Source: Proteromonas lacertae | Taxonomy: Eukaryota; Sar; Bigyra; Opalinata; Proteromonadidae | Direction: 5' to 3' | Length of the DNA: 64,000 nucleotides | Assembly: GCA_002245135.1 (NCBI GenBank) | Contig: NGBS01000891.1 | Location: 1 to 64,000 of the forward strand | In this document: positions 11,298-22,727 of the stretch, piece by piece | Numbering within the stretch: position 1 is the first letter of the stretch | Layout: each line of letters opens with the position of its first letter | The notes under the pieces: model-generated | What the model saw: only the letters and a program-made list of their open reading frames with translations | Told to the model about the DNA's origin: nothing | Database searches by the model: none | Program-made: the position numbers and the translations under genes

Positions 11298-13376
11298 ATG
11301 AATCAGCCTTATCAACCATATCCAACCAGCAACTGTAATAGACAACCAGAAGGTTACTCAGGCAATCAATATAACCAAGTAAATCCTCAAAATCAGTTTC
11401 AGACACCTTCAAATAATGGATTTATACAACATCCTAGTAGTATGAATAATAATAACTACAGTAGACCAATAAACAATAATCGTAATTCTACACATAACAG
11501 ATTTATTAACATATTAAACCAACAAAATGCATCACAACAAACTCTAGTAAATCTTAACAACAGTCCACAAACTTTATCTCCTCAACCACAACAGCAACAA
11601 TGTTTTCACAATCAACCTCAACCAATTAATGCAAATAATAGTCAACCATATCCAAACCATTATTTAACTTTATCACCACCATTACAACAGCCATTATCAC
11701 AACCTCTTCAAAATCAACAATATCAGCCACCACCACCACCATTTAATCAACAGTTCCAACCATCACTATCACAGCAGTTGTATATACAACTTCCACTTCC
11801 ACCTCCACCTCCACAACCAATAGTTGAATCACCAATACCTCAACCACCTCCAGAAAGTGATAGGATAGATCTTTATAGTACAGAATATTTAGATTCTTTA
11901 AAGACATGTGATCTATATGATACTACATCTCTTTTATCAATGGGACCTATAATTAAGAGTAATAAACTTCACTTGAATGCAAATCAAAAGATAAAACTCA
12001 TTGAGAAAATATATGAAAAAATCAACAAATTTATTTCTTCGTTTAGTGAATTAGATGAAGAATCATTTAAAAAATTGTTTGAAACTCAAAAAATTGAATG
12101 GATTAGTGTTTGTGATTATTTAACATCAATATCTTCGAATTTAAAAAATAAAAATCCACGAAAAGTTGTGAAGAAATGGATTAAACAGTTTAAAAGACTA
12201 ACATTAAAAAAATTTAGAAATGTAATGATGAAAGATGAAAATTTATTAGTTCAACATAGAGATCTTGCTTCTCTTATAAACAAAATCAAATTTAGATATG
12301 ATTTAACTGATATAGATGAAAGTAATGAAGAAGATAGTGATGATAATGAAGGTTCTATACCAAAAGTAGAATGTCAAACATGTTCTGACAATGTATTATT
12401 GAGAGATGCAATTGTACTTGGTTGTAAAGATCATCATGCATTCTGTAAAGAGTGTTTTAAAAATAGTTTTATTGAATCGATTAAAAAGAATGAAATAATG
12501 TGTTGTCCTTTTAAAGATAAATATAAAATCACCTTAGACGATTTTGATAGATTATATGAAGATGAACCACCTGATGTCAAAGCTACACTTCGACAAACAT
12601 ATTGTGAAATATTAGATAAAGATGTATTTGATAAAAACTTCATTGGATGTCCTGTTAGAGGTTGTCCTGGTTATGTTCATAAAGATGATATAAATGAAAG
12701 AGCTTGTTTAATTTGTAGTGTTTGTCATTTTGAATTCTGTCCTAATTGTCAAAAAATGCATCACGGAAAAACCAGTTGCGATGATTATGCTAAATTAACA
12801 GGAGATTATTTGAAATGGGAAGCAACTGGAAGAGATAGAAGATTAAGAGAAAAGGGAGTTGTAATTGCTGCAACAAGAGAAGCTGAAGAAAAACAGAGAA
12901 AAAGACAAGAAGAAATACAACAGAGATTGAGAGATTTGCAAGCAGATGAGAATTGGAAAGCTCAAAATTGTAGATATTGCCCTAACTGTCAAAGAGTTGT
13001 TTATAAAGTCGATGGTTGTGATTTAATGGTATGTGGAAGAAATTATCATGGTGGAGATGTTCAAAATGGATGTGGACAAGGATTTAGATGGACTCAAGCT
13101 CAACCATACCAACCTAGAACTGATTTTAATCCTCAAAATGAAGATTACAGAAGGAATATCCCTCCTCTTTCTAATAATATTACTCATAATCGTAAATTTA
13201 AATGTAATATTTGTAACAAAGCACCAATTGTTGGTATTCGATTCAAGTGTTTAAATTGTAGAGATTTTTATCTTTGTGAAGAATGTGAGTGTAAAGAAGA
13301 AGTAAGGAATAATCATAACAAAGGTGAAAAAGAGAATCATGTCTTTCAATTAATTAATAATCCAAATATGGAGTAA
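11298..13376 (+). CDS. RBR (RING-IBR-RING) E3 ubiquitin ligase with ZZ finger
   Basis: 692 residues, no intron. RBR ligases take ubiquitin from an E2 onto a RING2 cysteine and pass it to substrate. The first 200 residues are Gln/Pro/Asn-rich. RING1 starts at CQTCSDN (about residue 358) with the CKDHHAFCKEC pattern; the IBR holds GCPVRGCPGYV and FEFCPNCQKMHHG; a charged helix (EAEEKQRKRQEEIQ) leads to RING2, NCRYCPNCQRVVYKVDGCDL, where the Cys of VDGC fits the catalytic position. An insertion with NYHGG precedes GCGQGFRW. A ZZ-type zinc finger (CNICNKAPIVGIRFKC, then CEEC) ends the protein. The ATG at 11298 is chosen because it precedes the Gln/Pro-rich segment. A shortened paralog follows directly. 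Confidence 0.92.
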   Translation: MNQPYQPYPTSNCNRQPEGYSGNQYNQVNPQNQFQTPSNNGFIQHPSSMNNNNYSRPINNNRNSTHNRFINILNQQNASQQTLVNLNNSPQTLSPQPQQQQCFHNQPQPINANNSQPYPNHYLTLSPPLQQPLSQPLQNQQYQPPPPPFNQQFQPSLSQQLYIQLPLPPPPPQPIVESPIPQPPPESDRIDLYSTEYLDSLKTCDLYDTTSLLSMGPIIKSNKLHLNANQKIKLIEKIYEKINKFISSFSELDEESFKKLFETQKIEWISVCDYLTSISSNLKNKNPRKVVKKWIKQFKRLTLKKFRNVMMKDENLLVQHRDLASLINKIKFRYDLTDIDESNEEDSDDNEGSIPKVECQTCSDNVLLRDAIVLGCKDHHAFCKECFKNSFIESIKKNEIMCCPFKDKYKITLDDFDRLYEDEPPDVKATLRQTYCEILDKDVFDKNFIGCPVRGCPGYVHKDDINERACLICSVCHFEFCPNCQKMHHGKTSCDDYAKLTGDYLKWEATGRDRRLREKGVVIAATREAEEKQRKRQEEIQQRLRDLQADENWKAQNCRYCPNCQRVVYKVDGCDLMVCGRNYHGGDVQNGCGQGFRWTQAQPYQPRTDFNPQNEDYRRNIPPLSNNITHNRKFKCNICNKAPIVGIRFKCLNCRDFYLCEECECKEEVRNNHNKGEKENHVFQLINNPNME

Positions 13377-13497
13377 TAATTAAATATTATCTATAGTTTT
13401 TGTTATAATGTAATATATTCATTTTTACATATAAACAATTTTTATATAACTTACATATTTTAGCTAGCTATAGATTTTTATTCAAGTCATTTGTTAG

Positions 13498-13791
13498 ATG
13501 GTTAAATACCAATATGTAACAAGTGAAGCTGAAGATATACAAAGATTGGAAGAAGAAAATCAACGCAGAGTTAGAGAATTCATATTGGACGAAATATATA
13601 AAGCGCAAAATTGCAGATATTGTCCAGCATGCCATAAAATAATATATAATGACAATAATTCTGAATCATTGGTTTGTGAAATGCGTTATTATGGAGGAAA
13701 AGTTTATTATGGATGCGGAAAACATTTTCGATGGTGTGAAGCAAGTCCTTACTTTCCAAAAATCGACTTTAATAATAACAGTTTGAATTAA
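13498..13791 (+). CDS. RING2-only paralog of the upstream RBR ligase
   Basis: 97 residues corresponding to the helix plus RING2 of the gene just upstream: AEDIQRLEEENQRRVREF, then AQNCRYCPACHKIIY and YYGCGKHFRW. RING1, IBR and ZZ are absent. The segment aligned to the catalytic VDGCDLMVC reads NNSESLVC, so the catalytic Cys is lost while several zinc-site cysteines remain. It looks like a partial tandem duplicate kept as a short open frame. It could be a non-catalytic regulator or a gene remnant; the open frame over its whole length favours recent or continued use. Confidence 0.65.
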   Translation: MVKYQYVTSEAEDIQRLEEENQRRVREFILDEIYKAQNCRYCPACHKIIYNDNNSESLVCEMRYYGGKVYYGCGKHFRWCEASPYFPKIDFNNNSLN

Positions 13792-14273
13792 TTGGTATAA
13801 AGTGACTCTACGCTTCTAGTTAAAAGAAAAATATAACAATTAATTAATAATATATATTATGGCATATTTTTGTACACTATTAACGTCTTACACAAGAATA
13901 TTTATAAAGTAAGAGAATATAGAAAACAGTATATAAACAGATAATTAATAATCAGCGTATATTCTATTAAAGTGATGTAGCCGCTAAAATCTCAATAATT
14001 ATCAAGTTGTTGACGTAATATTTATGGAACATATTTTTAATTATTATATCCTATATAATAATACAATATGCCCTTATAAACCCTCCCGGATGGATATTTT
14101 TATCATTGAGTAGTATTTTTTATAATTTGACCTATTACAGTTTATACAGCAATATAAACTTTAACTCATATTAGTGTTTGATTTTATTTTACTCAAATCC
14201 TTCAAATTAGATTATTGTCCGAAATTAGGGACTTGTAGCAGATTTGTATTTAATTCTTTTAAATTCTGAGACA
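13792..14273. other. Intergenic, no gene seen
   Basis: About 480 bp of AT-rich sequence upstream of the IQ/EF-hand-like gene. I see no further RBR remnant, RNA gene or repeat. Confidence 0.45.
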
Positions 14274-15257
14274 ATGAGTTATATTACAAATGAGCTTTGC
14301 TCACCAACTAATTTTGGAGATGAAAAAGCGCATACTGCGAGAAACTTTAGCCCTTCTATTGATAGTGAGGATGATGTTGAAAGTTGGTTCTCACTTGGAG
14401 GTCAAAGAGTGATACAAGTAATAAATGTAAAATCTCTACTTGATGTCACTCATTCCAATAACGTGACCAAAGAGAAGAGCAATAATAAACACAATCACAG
14501 CTACGCTAGCTTAACCTCTCATTCAGCAGTTCATAATGCGTTATTAACTGTTGGAATAGGAAGAAAATCTCTTGTATATCAATAAAATATAAACTAATAG
14601 AAAATGCAAAACAAATATATGGCTGCATCAAAAATTCAATCAGTTGTAAGAATGTATCAGACAAAAAGACAAATAAGAAATACTGTTAATTACTTAAAAA
14701 ATACTAGAAACACATTAATAGAAGATGCTATTAAAAGTAAAGGTTGTAATCCAAAATTCTTATCAATGAGAAGTAGATTCTTTAAACATCATGAAACAGA
14801 ATATATAAAAGAAATTCATTCACTTACAAAATTTTGTATGAATCCTACAGCTGATGACCATCACATTAAAAGGATATTATATTTATTCTTTGATATATGT
14901 TCTAGTAATAAAAGATATTTAGAAAGAACAGAGTTTACTATATTGGTGTGTGATATATTGAGATTACCTTTTTCAAAAGATGAAGTAATAAACTATATAC
15001 TGAGTTCAAAAGGTTTTCATAATAGTGGAATGGTTAATTACAATCAACTATGCAAATGGTTCTTCTCCTATAAACATGAACATTCCAATGATAAAGTTGG
15101 ATTTTTAAAAAGAATAATTAATTCTTGGTTTGTTGATCCTCTTCCAGAGAATATTATTCTCAGTTACATAGATATTAGAGCATCTTTATTTGATGTTTGT
15201 ATAACAGCAAGAACTTTCGATTTAAAACATTCTTGTTTTAGTTTGCCTAGAAAATAG
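14274..15257 (+). CDS. IQ-motif protein with EF-hand-like pair
   Basis: 318 residues from exons 14274-14573 and 14601-15257 (27-nt intron, phase 0). After a 100-residue Ser/Asn/His-rich N-terminus, ASKIQSVVRMYQTKRQIR is a clear IQ motif, the usual calmodulin-binding helix. Residues about 190-270 have paired helices with LYLFFDICSSNKRYLERTEF and SGMVNYNQLCKWFF, a degenerate EF-hand pair without acidic loops. The overall plan resembles the HKP genes at 6.7, 37.5 and 39.1 kb, but it lacks their C-terminal block, so membership is tentative. Function is unknown; calmodulin binding is inferred from the IQ motif. Confidence 0.7.
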
Positions 15258-15404
15258 TAGATAGTTTAGTAATTAGTTGTAAACAATGTTATAGTGTAGA
15301 TTTATAGATAATACAGATTATATATGAATTATTCGTTAAATTAAATTATATACAAATACATATTTTGGATTTTAACTAACATTAAATTAATAATTCGTTT
15401 TAAT

Positions 15405-16713
15405 TTATATCACTGTTAATTGTCTTTTTTTAGAAAAACTGTCAAATGGTTGATGAGGTTTTAATAAATTCTGTAACACTTTTACATACTCTTTACTTCT
15501 TTCAGAAGGTGGCAATTTTATTGCAGTAAGATATTGATGTAATATGCATGGAATAGTACCATCAATATTCCTTACTAAATGAACACTAGAATCAGGATAA
15601 TAATCATATCTGTCTCTTTCTAAATCTTGACAGAAATTTCTAGCCATTCCCATTTCATTCCTGCTGAAATAAACAGGATATGAAAATGAATCATGAAGAT
15701 AATAAAATGCATTCATAACCATTTGTTCAGATGTCTTTTCAATTATATTAGGATTTTCTATTATTTCATTACAAAATCCGCTTATATAATCACTCAATTC
15801 TTTTGAAGATCCAAATATATTACCAATATTAATATTAGTATTAATGAACATCTCTTTTGGAGCACCATACCTTCTTGCCCAGTCATTTGTATAACGATTA
15901 CTTCGAATAGTAAACCTTCTAGATTCTTCAAAAACAAACACACATTTTGAAGGATAATTCCAATGAAATGGATTGATTTGAAATACTGAATCTCTCAAAT
16001 CAAGTGTATGAATAAATGTAAATTTGTTATAATGCGTTTTTAAGAATATATTTATTAACATAAATCTCACAGTATGCCAATAATAGAATGATTTTTCTGG
16101 AAGTTTTGGAATTGTTCGAATGACACTTTTTGGAATTGGATATTCACTTTCATCAAATGGATAATATGGATATTCCTCATGCAATTTTATTATTTTAACA
16201 TTATATCTGTTATATGGACTAGGATCATCATTAATCATTGTTTTCATGATTATTATTTTACCATTATAACCTGTTTTTCTTAATGTAATAATAAAATTCT
16301 TAAGTCTATAATAATTCAAATGTATAGCAACTCCAATAATTAATGAACCTTTATCAGATCGATTTGGCACTACTTCATATTGTAATTTCTCATCTTTTGC
16401 TGTAACAGGAAAATTCACTTGTAAAGGTGTGTCTATTAAAATATGGATACTGTGGATAAAGAGCATATGGAGCCATTTTTGAAAGTACTACATCCTTCCT
16501 TTCAAAATCGTTGTTATTACCATTTTGTTTATAATAAGATGTAATTCCAAATGATCCAGAATTATCACTTCTTTTATAACCATTTCCGAGTTTATTCTGA
16601 AGATAGTTATCTCTACACAAAGATAAAAAAAGAAATTATCAATACAACAATTTGTTTCTATCTTCAGATGATACAATTATCAAGCACAACGATAATAAAA
16701 GTATGATGGTCAT
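15405..16713 (-). CDS. Secreted/luminal glycosyltransferase-like protein
   Basis: ATG at 16713 opens a signal peptide (MTIILLLSLCLIIVSS), followed by a 36-nt intron (16648-16613). The body has LRKTGYNGKIIIMK, then YYWHTVRFMLINIFL, then FIHTLDLRDSVFQINPF. The last is a DxRD site in the place of the metal-binding DxD of a widespread glycosyltransferase fold, followed by TNINIGNIFG and a C-terminal HQY. It should act in the ER/Golgi on an unknown acceptor. Reading frame is interrupted: the upstream frame ends at TGA 16390-16392. The downstream frame follows by a +1 step, or by a 19-nt GT-AG segment that would be unusually short for an intron. It is divergent from the hexosaminidase fusion with a 91-bp spacer. 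Confidence 0.7.
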
Positions 16714-16804
16714 TCTATATAATTATAACGACTGATTGAATTAAAAGAACAATTCTATTTTGAATAAAATTAATTCAAAATGAATAGCAAGCTTTTATCA
16801 AATA
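16714..16804. promoter_or_regulatory. Shared divergent promoter region
   Basis: Only 91 bp separate the start codons of two divergent secretory-pathway genes (glycosyltransferase-like, minus; phospholipase-B-like/hexosaminidase, plus). Both promoters and both 5' UTRs must fit here. Inference from spacing; no transcription-factor site is identified. Confidence 0.4.
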
Positions 16805-19800
16805 ATGAATGAAGGTTTGAGTAAATCAAGTCGAGACACAATTATGAAATTTTTTTGTTTTTGCTTAATCTTGATAATAGCTGTCTGTTCTGCAGGTATA
16901 TAGTGATATTTATTTTTTATTGATAGACAGCCAGACAATTTATGTGAATTATGATGGTAAAAGTTACTCAATAGTTGATGTAGCTGATCCAAGTAGACAA
17001 CCAGCCTATGCGAGTTACAATGACACGATATTAGAGAATGGTATGAATATATATGTTATTTATTTATATATTTGCTTGTTTAGGTTGGAGTGTTTTAAGA
17101 GTAACAACAAATGGTGCATTTGATGATGGTATCCAAGCTTATGCTGCAGGATTTGCTGAAGCCTATTTGACTCACCACAAAATGTACCAACATTACAAAA
17201 ATTTCTTCATTGAAAGTAAGTTCAGTGAAAAACTGAAGAATTATATAAATGCAAATCGAGCCTTCATGGATAAATTAATCGAATCTGAAAATGAACCATT
17301 CAATTATCAATTATCTTTGTTATTAAAACAAGCTTCTGGTTTAACTGATGGATATAAACAATTTTCTCCCGAAGAAGAAAAATTGAGTGATGATCAAATT
17401 TACCATATAATCCATTATAGTGATATTCGTGATTTAGAGAATATATTATTAGGTAAATTAAGTAATCATGATAGTTGTAGTGCTTTAATCAAAGTATTAG
17501 ATCAAAATGATGATATAATAATAACTCACACAACTTGGACTAAATTAACATCAATGTTGAGAATCTGGAAGATATATACATTCCCTTGGAAGAGTCATAA
17601 AGGTGGTGATGTAGTTCCAAGTAAAGTAATGGCGTTTTCATCTTATCCAGGATTTTTAGTAAGTGAAGATGATTTTTATATGATGAGTAACGGATTAGTA
17701 GTTCAAGAAACAACAATTAGTAATAACAACAAAACATTGAATGAATTATATATAAAACCAAATACAGTGTCTGTTTGGATGAGAAATATAATCGCTAATC
17801 GATTATCTAAAACAGGAAGTGATTGGTATAATTATTTTAAAAATTTGAATAATGGTTGTTATACAAATCAATATATGATAGTTGATTTTAAACAATTTAA
17901 AATTCATAATGCATTAGGTAATAATTTATTATGGATAGTAGAACAAATTCCTGGTTATACCATAGGAAAAGATATGACTAGTTTCTTAAGAGATCAAAAA
18001 TTCTGGCCAAGTTACAATTCTGCTTATTATCCAGAAATTCGAGAAATGTCCAATGTAACAGCTTTAGAAAAGATTGATGATTACTATACATATTATAATA
18101 CAAGTCGTGCCAAGATATTCCGTCGAGATGCTCCAAAAGTAGTGGATTATGAATCAATGAGAAAAATGATTCGATATAATGATTTTGAACATGATGAATT
18201 TAGTAAATGTAATTGTACACCTCCTTATAGTGCGTCTTTATCAATCAGTGCTCGTGGTGATTTGAATAAAGCTGATGGTATTTATCCAATTGGTGGTTGG
18301 GGATTAAGAAATCATGCAGGTACTGATGGTAAATTAACCAGTTATCGATTATTCCGAGTGAATATGACAGCGCAAATAATAGCTGGTCCAACATCTGATC
18401 AACAACCAGCCTTTACCTGGAGTACAAGCCCATTTAAAGATTTATCTCATTTAGGTCATCCAGATACTTTTAATTTCCCTTGGCAAACAATAAAATCATT
18501 AATACCTGAAAGTATATTGGAACCAATTCATGATGATATTCCTGATAAAACATTTACTGTTTGGCCATTATTAAAGAAAGAAAAACACAGTGGTGAAAAG
18601 ATGAAATTACATAAAGATTTCAAAATAACAGCAGTTTCTAAGTCTGAATATGTGGGAAGTGCAATCAAACGATATTTAACCATAATTGGTTTAGGCAAAG
18701 GTGAAAGTGAAAATGATTTAAAACAATTATCAGTTTCAACTAAAACTGATGATGAATCTTTGAGTCTAGATACTAGTTATCATTATACCCTTAGAACTGA
18801 TGGAAATAAAGCAGAAATAGTAGGTGATACTCCTTATGCAGCAATGTATGGATTAGAAACCTTTAGTCAATTGATATACAATGGTGAATTTAACTATAGT
18901 GTATTTGATATAGATGATGAACCAGAATGGTCTCATCGTGGAATGATGTTAGATACAGGTCGAAGATTTTGGCCAGTGAAAACTATGAAAATGGCAATTG
19001 ATTCAATGAGTTATTTGAAACTGAATGTATTACATTTACATTTAACTGATTGGTGTCGTGTAGCTTTAGAATCAAAGAAATTCCCAATGTTAACTCGAGA
19101 TTTAGTCGATTTACAAGCTGGTTATTATACCCAAGAAGAAATGAAAGATATAATTGAATATGCAAAACAACGAGGTGTAAGAATAATTCCTGAATTTGAT
19201 GTTCCTGGTCATTCAAAAGGCTGGTCTGCATTATCAGAAGTAGGAATGGAATTTTGTGATGATAGAAAGCATCAATTATATGGTGATGCTGCTAACAAGA
19301 CCTTGAATGTATTAATGGAATATTTAAGTGAAGTATTGCCATTATTCCCTGAACCTTATGTTCATTTAGGAGCTGATGAATTACAGAATGTAGGAAGATG
19401 TACATCTGCTTCATTTGTTCAATTTGAGAAATATCTATTTGAACGAATATATAAAGAATTAGGTAAAAGACCAATTGGATGGGAAGAAACGTTATTTTCA
19501 GCTCACAGTGTATATGATTATAATGTTGTCAATGCATGGCTTGCTCACTTCGCTACAGAGATTATTAATAAAGGCTATGATTCAATCGAAAGTTATGGAG
19601 GTAATTTCTATATGAATCATGTTGATTATGTTGAAAACTGGGTAGATATTAGAGATATGCACAAAACAGATAGAGCAATAATTGGTGAAAGTAATAATAA
19701 TAATAATGAAGAAAATAATAATGATTATGGAATAAAAACAATCCGAAATAAAGTAGGTCGAATATTTGGTGGTGAAGTATCAATGTGGACTGATAATTAC

Positions 19801-20298
19801 TTATATTTATCTCAATGTGGAACTGCTTCAGGCAAACCAGTAGCTTGGGAATTATATGATCCAAAATATGATGATTTATTCAGTGAAAGTGCGTTATCTG
19901 TAGTATATCCTCGAGGTATAAAAGCAGCTGGATCATTATATCGATACAATTCAAGTTATTTAGAATTAAGTAACAAATTTGTAGAAATAATCAAAGCTGC
20001 GAATGATAGATTATCTAGACGTGGTGTATATGTTTGTCCAAATGGATGTGAATGTAATGAATTAAGTAAATGTGGTGAAAAATATTTAGATCGAAAAATA
20101 ATGAAAAATCCTTCTTTAGGAAAAGAATTGAGTAAAGATGAAAATATATTGCAAATTGTATTTGGAATAATTGGTGGAGTTGGCTTAGTTGGAATAATGA
20201 TATTCTTAGTTGTATTTACAGTAAAACAATTTATGAAAATGTCAAAGAATAAGAAGAACAGTACAAATGAAGCATTATTATCAGTCGATGCAGTTTAA
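16805..20298 (+). CDS. Phospholipase B-like / beta-hexosaminidase (GH20) membrane fusion
   Basis: 1139 residues from exons 16805-16895, 16927-17040 and 17084-20298 (introns 31 and 43 nt). Signal peptide KFFCFCLILIIAVCSA. Residues about 18-560 match phospholipase B-like (PLBD, Ntn-hydrolase fold): ENGWSVLRVTT, YAAGFAEAYLT, DSCSALIKVL with the processing/nucleophile Cys near residue 199, THTTW, ARGDLN, TDGKLTSYR, GPTSDQQPAFTWSTSPF, GHPDTFNFPW. Residues about 590-1060 are GH20: RGMMLDTGRRFWPV, LHLHLTDWCR, IPEFDVPGHSKGW, and HLGADEL with the catalytic Asp-Glu pair, then GWEE, NAWL and GGEVSMWTD. A Cys-rich spacer, one helix (IVFGIIGGVGLVGIMIFLVV) and a short tail follow. Likely a lysosomal or surface type I hydrolase. 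The fusion is unusual; both catalytic centres look intact. Confidence 0.93.
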
Positions 20299-20406
20299 AT
20301 AACACAGTTATTATCACCTTAATCTCTATTATGATGTTGAATGTTTTTTTTTTTTTGATTTAAAATGATAAAAGCTTGGATTCTCTTCAAGTTATTTGAA
20401 ATAAAA

Positions 20407-21296
20407 ATGCTAAAAATAAATAGTATTAGATATAATTTTTGTATATTTTTAATATTTGTTATATCAAAATCATTGTGTTCACCATTATATACACCTAATA
20501 GTTATAAAAACAGTATAATTAGTAAATTATTTTACTAGATACATTTCATCCTTTAATTGCATATAATGTTAATGAAAATTATACAATATTTAATGTTACT
20601 TTCAATTTACATGATTTATCAAAGAATACAAATACAAGTAGAAATATTATAGGATATATGTGTTGTTTTAATGTTTGTTCTATCCATAATGATGATTTTG
20701 TATTTATTGATCATTTAAATTATAACATAAGCGTTGTTTATATAAACAAGAAGAATGAAAAAGAATTTCACTGTGTGGTGAAAGATATTACTCATAATCA
20801 GATATTAGAATATAAATATGAATTATTAAAAGATGAAATTGATGTATTGAATATTAAAAATGTAGAAATTAAAAAAAAATTCAAAGATTATCGAGATTAT
20901 GCTAGTGGGATTGTTTATTACCATAATCTACCTAAATTAGAAGAAGAGAAAGTGTATTGTGGATTTACAAGGTCAAAACCAACAAAAGAAGAGATTCGTC
21001 ATTTCAAATCCTTTGTTTTAGATAAATACGGTAATTTGGTTAAAGTTGGTAATAATAAAGGTGAGATGAAGTTTTTTTCTTGTGGAGTGTTTGGTATTGA
21101 TAAGTATTATTTTACATCTAAGCCATTAAATGTGAATAATACTGGTTTGATAGTTGGAATAGTTATTGGAGTTGTATTATTAATAGGATTGTTTGTATTG
21201 ATATATGTCATACACTATCAAGATAAAAATGTAAAGCAATATATGACAGAAGCAAATGATGATGAAGAATTGATTGTTGATATAAGATTAATTTAA
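20407..21296 (+). CDS. Single-pass surface protein, diverged first member of array
   Basis: 283 residues from exons 20407-20500 and 20539-21296 (38-nt intron, phase 1). Signal peptide (FCIFLIFVISKSLCS), extracellular part, one helix (GLIVGIVIGVVLLIGLFVLI) and an acidic tail (ANDDEELIVD). It shares with the following genes the block YASGIVYYHN...VYCGFTRSKPTKEEIRHF and a FFSCGVFG strand before the helix. It is larger than the rest, with an added N-terminal half containing its own Cys pair (GYMCCFNVC), and is the only copy with a clear intron. Function unknown; the family has no match I can name. Confidence 0.7.
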
Positions 21297-21426
21297 TTAA
21301 TAGTGTTGGTATAATGTCTATATATTAATTTAAATACTAATTTTGTATAAATATTGTATGTATAATGTTATATTTAAACAAAAACAATCATTAAACACAA
21401 AAGAATTTTATATCTTCTATTTGAAA

Positions 21427-22116
21427 ATGAGGATTTGCACTTACCTTTTAGCTGTTTTATACCTATTTAATTTATCAACAGCCGATTATGTTTCTGTTGA
21501 TAATGCCAAAAACACTCTTTCTAGTAGCATTACATCATTATCTCCCAACAAAAGCATCAAAACAAATTTGAAAAGAAGTTTAGCTGATGTAGATATGAAT
21601 AATGTTGTAACTTATAAAGATACTACAACAGATCATTATTTTGCCTCTGGATATGTTACTATACGTAACAGTAGTAATTACGAGAATCTTTATTGTGGAT
21701 TTACCAAAAATAAACCAAAGCAAAGTGATATCAGCGAGTTTACAGAATATCAAGTTGAAAATACTTCATTCATTTTGAATAAAGATATAGAAATACATTA
21801 TTATGAAGAAGCAAATTATTTTTCTTGTTTTGCATGTAATGGTAATAATTGTAGTGAAGTTATTACAAAAGATTTTACATCAGATCTTAGAAATATACTA
21901 GGAATAGCAGTTGGAGTGATGATTGTCTTATTGGTATATTGCTTCAGTTGTTATATGTGTTATTGCTATGTTAATATTAAAAACAGAAACAAAAAAGTTG
22001 AATATAACAATATAGACTCCAGTAATTCTGATAACATTAATCCTATATTACAAAATACTACAGTGGCATTACCAACTTCAGAAGAATGCCAAGTGGTTGT
22101 AAATGTAAATAATTAA
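21427..22116 (+). CDS. Single-pass surface protein, array member
   Basis: 229 residues, one exon. The ATG at 21427 is chosen because it begins the signal peptide MRICTYLLAVLYLFNLSTA. The outer domain has NAKNTL, KTNLKRS, FASGYVTIRNSSNY, LYCGFTKNKPKQSDISEF and YFSCFACNGNNC, four conserved cysteines that probably pair, and several N-glycosylation sequons. The helix IAVGVMIVLLVYCFSCYMCY ends in several cysteines, which suggests palmitoylation. A 60-residue Asn-rich tail ends near EECQVVVNVNN. Closest to the 23420 copy by eye. Confidence 0.8.
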   Translation: MRICTYLLAVLYLFNLSTADYVSVDNAKNTLSSSITSLSPNKSIKTNLKRSLADVDMNNVVTYKDTTTDHYFASGYVTIRNSSNYENLYCGFTKNKPKQSDISEFTEYQVENTSFILNKDIEIHYYEEANYFSCFACNGNNCSEVITKDFTSDLRNILGIAVGVMIVLLVYCFSCYMCYCYVNIKNRNKKVEYNNIDSSNSDNINPILQNTTVALPTSEECQVVVNVNN

Positions 22117-22189
22117 GTGTTGTATGTTTAAACAGAATTAATAGTATATTTTTTATTTTATTACTTAAGTTTTGAAATGTTTTTTTATG

Positions 22190-22565
22190 TATTTAGATAG
22201 TAAAGAAAAATCTATAAAGAAATATACTATGGTGTATACTATTCTCATCTTTTATTAGTCTTTTACTTCTTATCAACTAATCAAAATAGTCGAAATCTAA
22301 AAGAAGAATATGATGATGCATATTATTTCAATGTTATTTTATCTGCGATATGTTGCATATGTTGTTGCGCTTATAGTTATAATAAAGCAAAATATCACAA
22401 ATAACTATACAATACTATGCAGGAGCTAGCATTAGTAGTGTAAAAACATCATCAGGAGGAAATCAAGTAACAAATAATCCAGTATAAGGAATACCTGTGA
22501 ATAATAATATTCAATTACAATCTCAGCCAAATACATCAAATGAAGCATGTTGTATAGCTAATTGA
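22190..22565 (+). pseudogene. Fragment of the surface-protein family
   Basis: Only the membrane-tail end is recognisable: a hydrophobic stretch ending in CCICCCAYSYNKAKY resembles the helix end of the 23420 gene (CYGYSRNKARY). A later NNPV...GIPV...NNNIQ segment resembles its tail but is in another frame and crossed by stops. No outer domain remains. A dead partial copy. Confidence 0.55.
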
Positions 22566-22727
22566 ATTAGTTTTGTGTTTTGTGTATTTTATATCATGTT
22601 TTTATGGATATTTTATTACAAAATATGAAGCATCTTATAAAAACAAATGTAAAACTATTTAAAAGTCATACTTTATGTTCTAACCTAATATAAGAATAAC
22701 CGTATCTTTACTGTAAAATAAAAAAAA

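Noticed and set aside
16373-16391. 19-nt GT-AG segment that would repair the glycosyltransferase frame as an intron
   Set aside because: It restores the frame, as do similar 19-nt segments near 28161 and 38499, but its donor lacks the GTAT form and it is shorter than any intron I could confirm. Kept only as an alternative to the +1 explanation.
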